NCBI GenBank assembly: GCA_028023455.1
Contig: JAQFVV010006246.1
Coordinates: forward strand, 6,466,363-6,530,362
Direction of reading: 5' to 3'
Source: Epiperipatus broadwayi
Taxonomy: Eukaryota; Onychophora; Udeonychophora; Euonychophora; Peripatidae
Length of the DNA: 64,000 nt
Shown: piece after piece, positions 61,866 through 64,000 of the stretch
How the letters are laid out: each line of letters opens with the position of its first letter
Numbering within the stretch: the stretch's first letter is position 1
Notes under the pieces: model-generated
What the model saw: only the letters and a program-made list of their open reading frames with translations
Databases searched by the model: none
What the model was told of the DNA's origin: nothing
Made by a program: the position numbers and the translations under genes

Positions 61866-62014
61866 TTAATTAATTAAGTATGAATTAAATCAATATGAAT
61901 AAAATTTTATTCTACAAATGTAATGTTTCCATCAGAAATATTTTTTATTTTAATTAATTAAATATGAGTTAAATCAATATTAACAAAATTTTATTCTATA
62001 AATGTAATATTTCT
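61866..62014 (+). repeat. 84-bp-period tandem duplication
   Basis: TTAATTAATTAAGTATGAAT at 61866 recurs at 61950 as TTAATTAATTAAATATGAGT. Both continue with TAAATCAATAT, AAAATTTTATTCTA and AAATGTAAT. It directly precedes the SINE head at 62014, so it may be an insertion-site duplication or simple slippage. Confidence 0.7.
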
Positions 62015-62082
62015 AATGGCTCAATTGTTAAGAAATTTTCTTGTGAAGCATAAGAATGTGAGTTCAAGTTCTAAATGGGAAT
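62014..62082 (+). repeat. tRNA-derived SINE head
   Basis: AATGGCTCAATTGTTAAGAA is a good box A region (TGGCTCAGTTGGTTAAG type). GAGTTCAAGTTCT (62060-62072) is box B. Between them sits a tRNA-like anticodon arm. A T-rich tract follows. The tRNA source is uncertain. Confidence 0.65.
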
Positions 62083-64000
62083 AATTTTTTTTTCAATGTA
62101 AAAATTCAAAAATGTGTACATACAGACAGAAACATAAACAGACAAGGCAAGTTTATATAAAAGCATTAAAAAAAGTTTTTGGCTGAAATACCTGGTTTTT
62201 TGATTATGTAAGAAGATGGGACTTCTCTTATAGTTATTTTATTATTATGCTATAAGTTAACCCAATTATATTCTGGGATGACAGAATTTTGCCTTTTGGC
62301 CAATTCACTCTCTGGTGAATTTTTCTGTAAGTATTATACATTAAAATGCATGTAAAATGGTATATTTTATTATATATAAGTTTTGCTAAAAAATTTATGG
62401 TAGAAGGCAGGAAATTCAAAGTTCCCGTTCTTACAATAGACATAACCACCACCCTGACATGTTCAGTCATTGCCTGTTGCCAAGGCTGTAAATCAATCGG
62501 CATTTAACGACATTATTTAAAGAAAATAGTTCCAATGATGAAAAATGTGTTCATTTGCAAATTTATTACCATTTTAGATATTTTTTACAATAATTTACAC
62601 TATATTTATTAGATATCAAGAAATATAAATTATTAATAATTTATTTTAACTTGAAATACTTTATTTTCAAAAATATATAGTTATATTAGCAGTGATTGGA
62701 AACATGGCCTGAAGCCATTTACAAGTTTAGCTTCTATGTAAGCAATCTACTTATACTTACGAATATGAAAATATCGCAATTTTGCAATAAATATTCAAAC
62801 ATTTTAAACTTTTAAAGCATATTTCGTTAGATATAAGAGAAATAAATAAATATTCATTCACATTTTTAAAAATAATCAGAAATAAAAAATATTTCATTGA
62901 TTTTATAAACTGAACATAATCTTTCTAAAAATAATGATGTGTAAACTCTTTGTTTAGATTATGATCTCATTTTTTAAATATTTACCGAAACAAAATGTGA
63001 ACATTTAAAATTTATTTCATTAGTAAACACAAATATCTATCAAATGAAGTCAAATTTATTATTTTCTAATAAGTAATAATCATTTTATCATATATTTTAT
63101 GTTGATGTGTGAGACAAAGAAAAATGTCAGAAAATTTTGCCTTATGAGAGGGTTAATTTTAATAATCAATTTATTGTGGAAAAAAAAATCATGGATAAAA
63201 ATATTGTGAAAAAATATTTATTTTAAGACAGCAATTTACATAATAATTAATTTAAAATAAATTTTCTTTATACATACACAAAAAGTTCATTTTTATTTAT
63301 TTTTTCTTAAAAAAATAACAATATCTAAAAAAATAAATAAATCAAACACTATTTATTTAAATTACATTAACAAAGAATGTCCTGAAATTAATAGGTTTGT
63401 AATTAGTAAAATATTTAATTGCAAATAATTGAAAGTTAAAATTCTCTCCTTCCAATCATGTTAAATATTATAAGAATTTATTATTTTAAAATTCAATAAA
63501 TTATGTTTTCCTCTCTCTCCTCAATCTAAAAAACAATGAGCATTATGGTTTTTCATTCAATAATTTCTTTTTATGTCAAAGCCTTTTCTGTACAATTATT
63601 TCTAAAAACACATTGCATTAGTAGTGAATAATATTGATTTTTTCTATTTCAATAAATTAAAAAAAAACAACTTTCAGTTGTTATATTGTTGAAATAACAT
63701 TTTGAACTTTATTAGTTCAATAAATCTTCAACATCAAATTTCAAAAAACTAGTTTTAATTTTTCAGATTTATTTTATGTACAAACGTTTGAGATGTGGAT
63801 ATGAAGAAAATAAAAAAAAAAATTAAAACTTCTATTTTTTTTTTAAATTTAGTACTGAAGATTTCTTAGACTAACAAAATAAAAAAATGTTAGTCAAATT
63901 ACATAACAGCAAATTAAGATAAGATAATAATATTGAAGCTCTTAACGAAAGTTTATAGATTTTAACAAAAAACATGAAAAATTAAAAAATAAAATTATTG
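62083..64000. other. AT-rich stretch without genes
   Basis: Apart from a slightly richer patch at 62400-62510 (minus-strand open frame with CCTTGGCAACAGGCAATGAC, unrecognised), the sequence is A/T low complexity to the end of the window. Confidence 0.55.

Noticed and set aside
62425-62490. Minus-strand exon-like segment with TTTACAG before and GTAAGA after
   Set aside because: Only about 51 bp, no recognisable protein, and it does not match COPS3; splice-like motifs are expected by chance.
1-64000. CRISPR arrays, bacterial operons, riboswitches, rRNA genes
   Set aside because: No regularly spaced direct repeats, no bacterial gene organisation and no rRNA-like sequence; the window is plainly eukaryotic.

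Overview
This is a eukaryotic, very AT-rich, gene-poor window made almost entirely of intronic or intergenic sequence and decayed transposable elements. The only host coding sequence I can support is one 90-bp internal exon on the minus strand (45574-45663). It matches my recollection of COP9 signalosome subunit 3 (COPS3/CSN3) and has a textbook acceptor and donor. Much of the window is therefore probably intron of a minus-strand COPS3 gene. The long introns, many tRNA-derived SINEs, RTE-like LINEs, Penelope-like elements, hAT remnants and foldback repeats suggest a cephalopod mollusc such as an octopus. That assignment is an inference; no search was run.

Layout. 1-2283: probable diverged copy of the same LTR that occurs intact further on. 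2449-3005 (-): 3' end of a Penelope-like element (GIY-YIG domain). 6597-7440 (-): decayed LINE reverse transcriptase tail. 9281-9540 (+): dispersed repeat with an opposite-strand copy at 53930-54215. 9974-10115: diverged half of a foldback family found again at 43.3-44.0 kb. 10121-10470: unrecognised GC-richer segment. 11804-12870 (-): candidate LTR plus primer-binding site. 15660-18560 (-): decayed hAT transposase interrupted by a 1.13-kb TIR element at 16251-17382. 19253-19324 (-): retroposed tRNA-Gly(UCC). 24767-26004: composite head-to-head repeat. 26402-26577 (-): SINE with target-site duplication. 27110-37970: old LTR retrotransposon with about 3.17-kb LTRs around a broken gag/protease/integrase interior that seems to lack reverse transcriptase. 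38436-41165 (+): broken LINE with endonuclease. 43.3-45.2 kb: foldback element and an inverted Penelope-like pair, followed by the COPS3 exon. 47255-48726: two further inverted repeats. 54345-56517 (-): 5'-truncated LINE with an open 2.1-kb frame and an 11-bp target-site duplication. 57048-59186: an inverted repeat, then a second head-to-head Penelope-like pair. 61293-61666: foldback element. 62014-62082: SINE head.

How the parts relate. The elements are mostly independent insertions, several of them nested: the TIR element sits in hAT, and the LINE sits in an older repeat. The recurring theme is inverted repetition, with nine foldback structures from about 140 bp to 1.5 kb. If they are transcribed within COPS3 pre-mRNA or other transcripts, they would form long double-stranded RNA. 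No bacterial-type operons, CRISPR arrays or intact non-transposon genes were seen.
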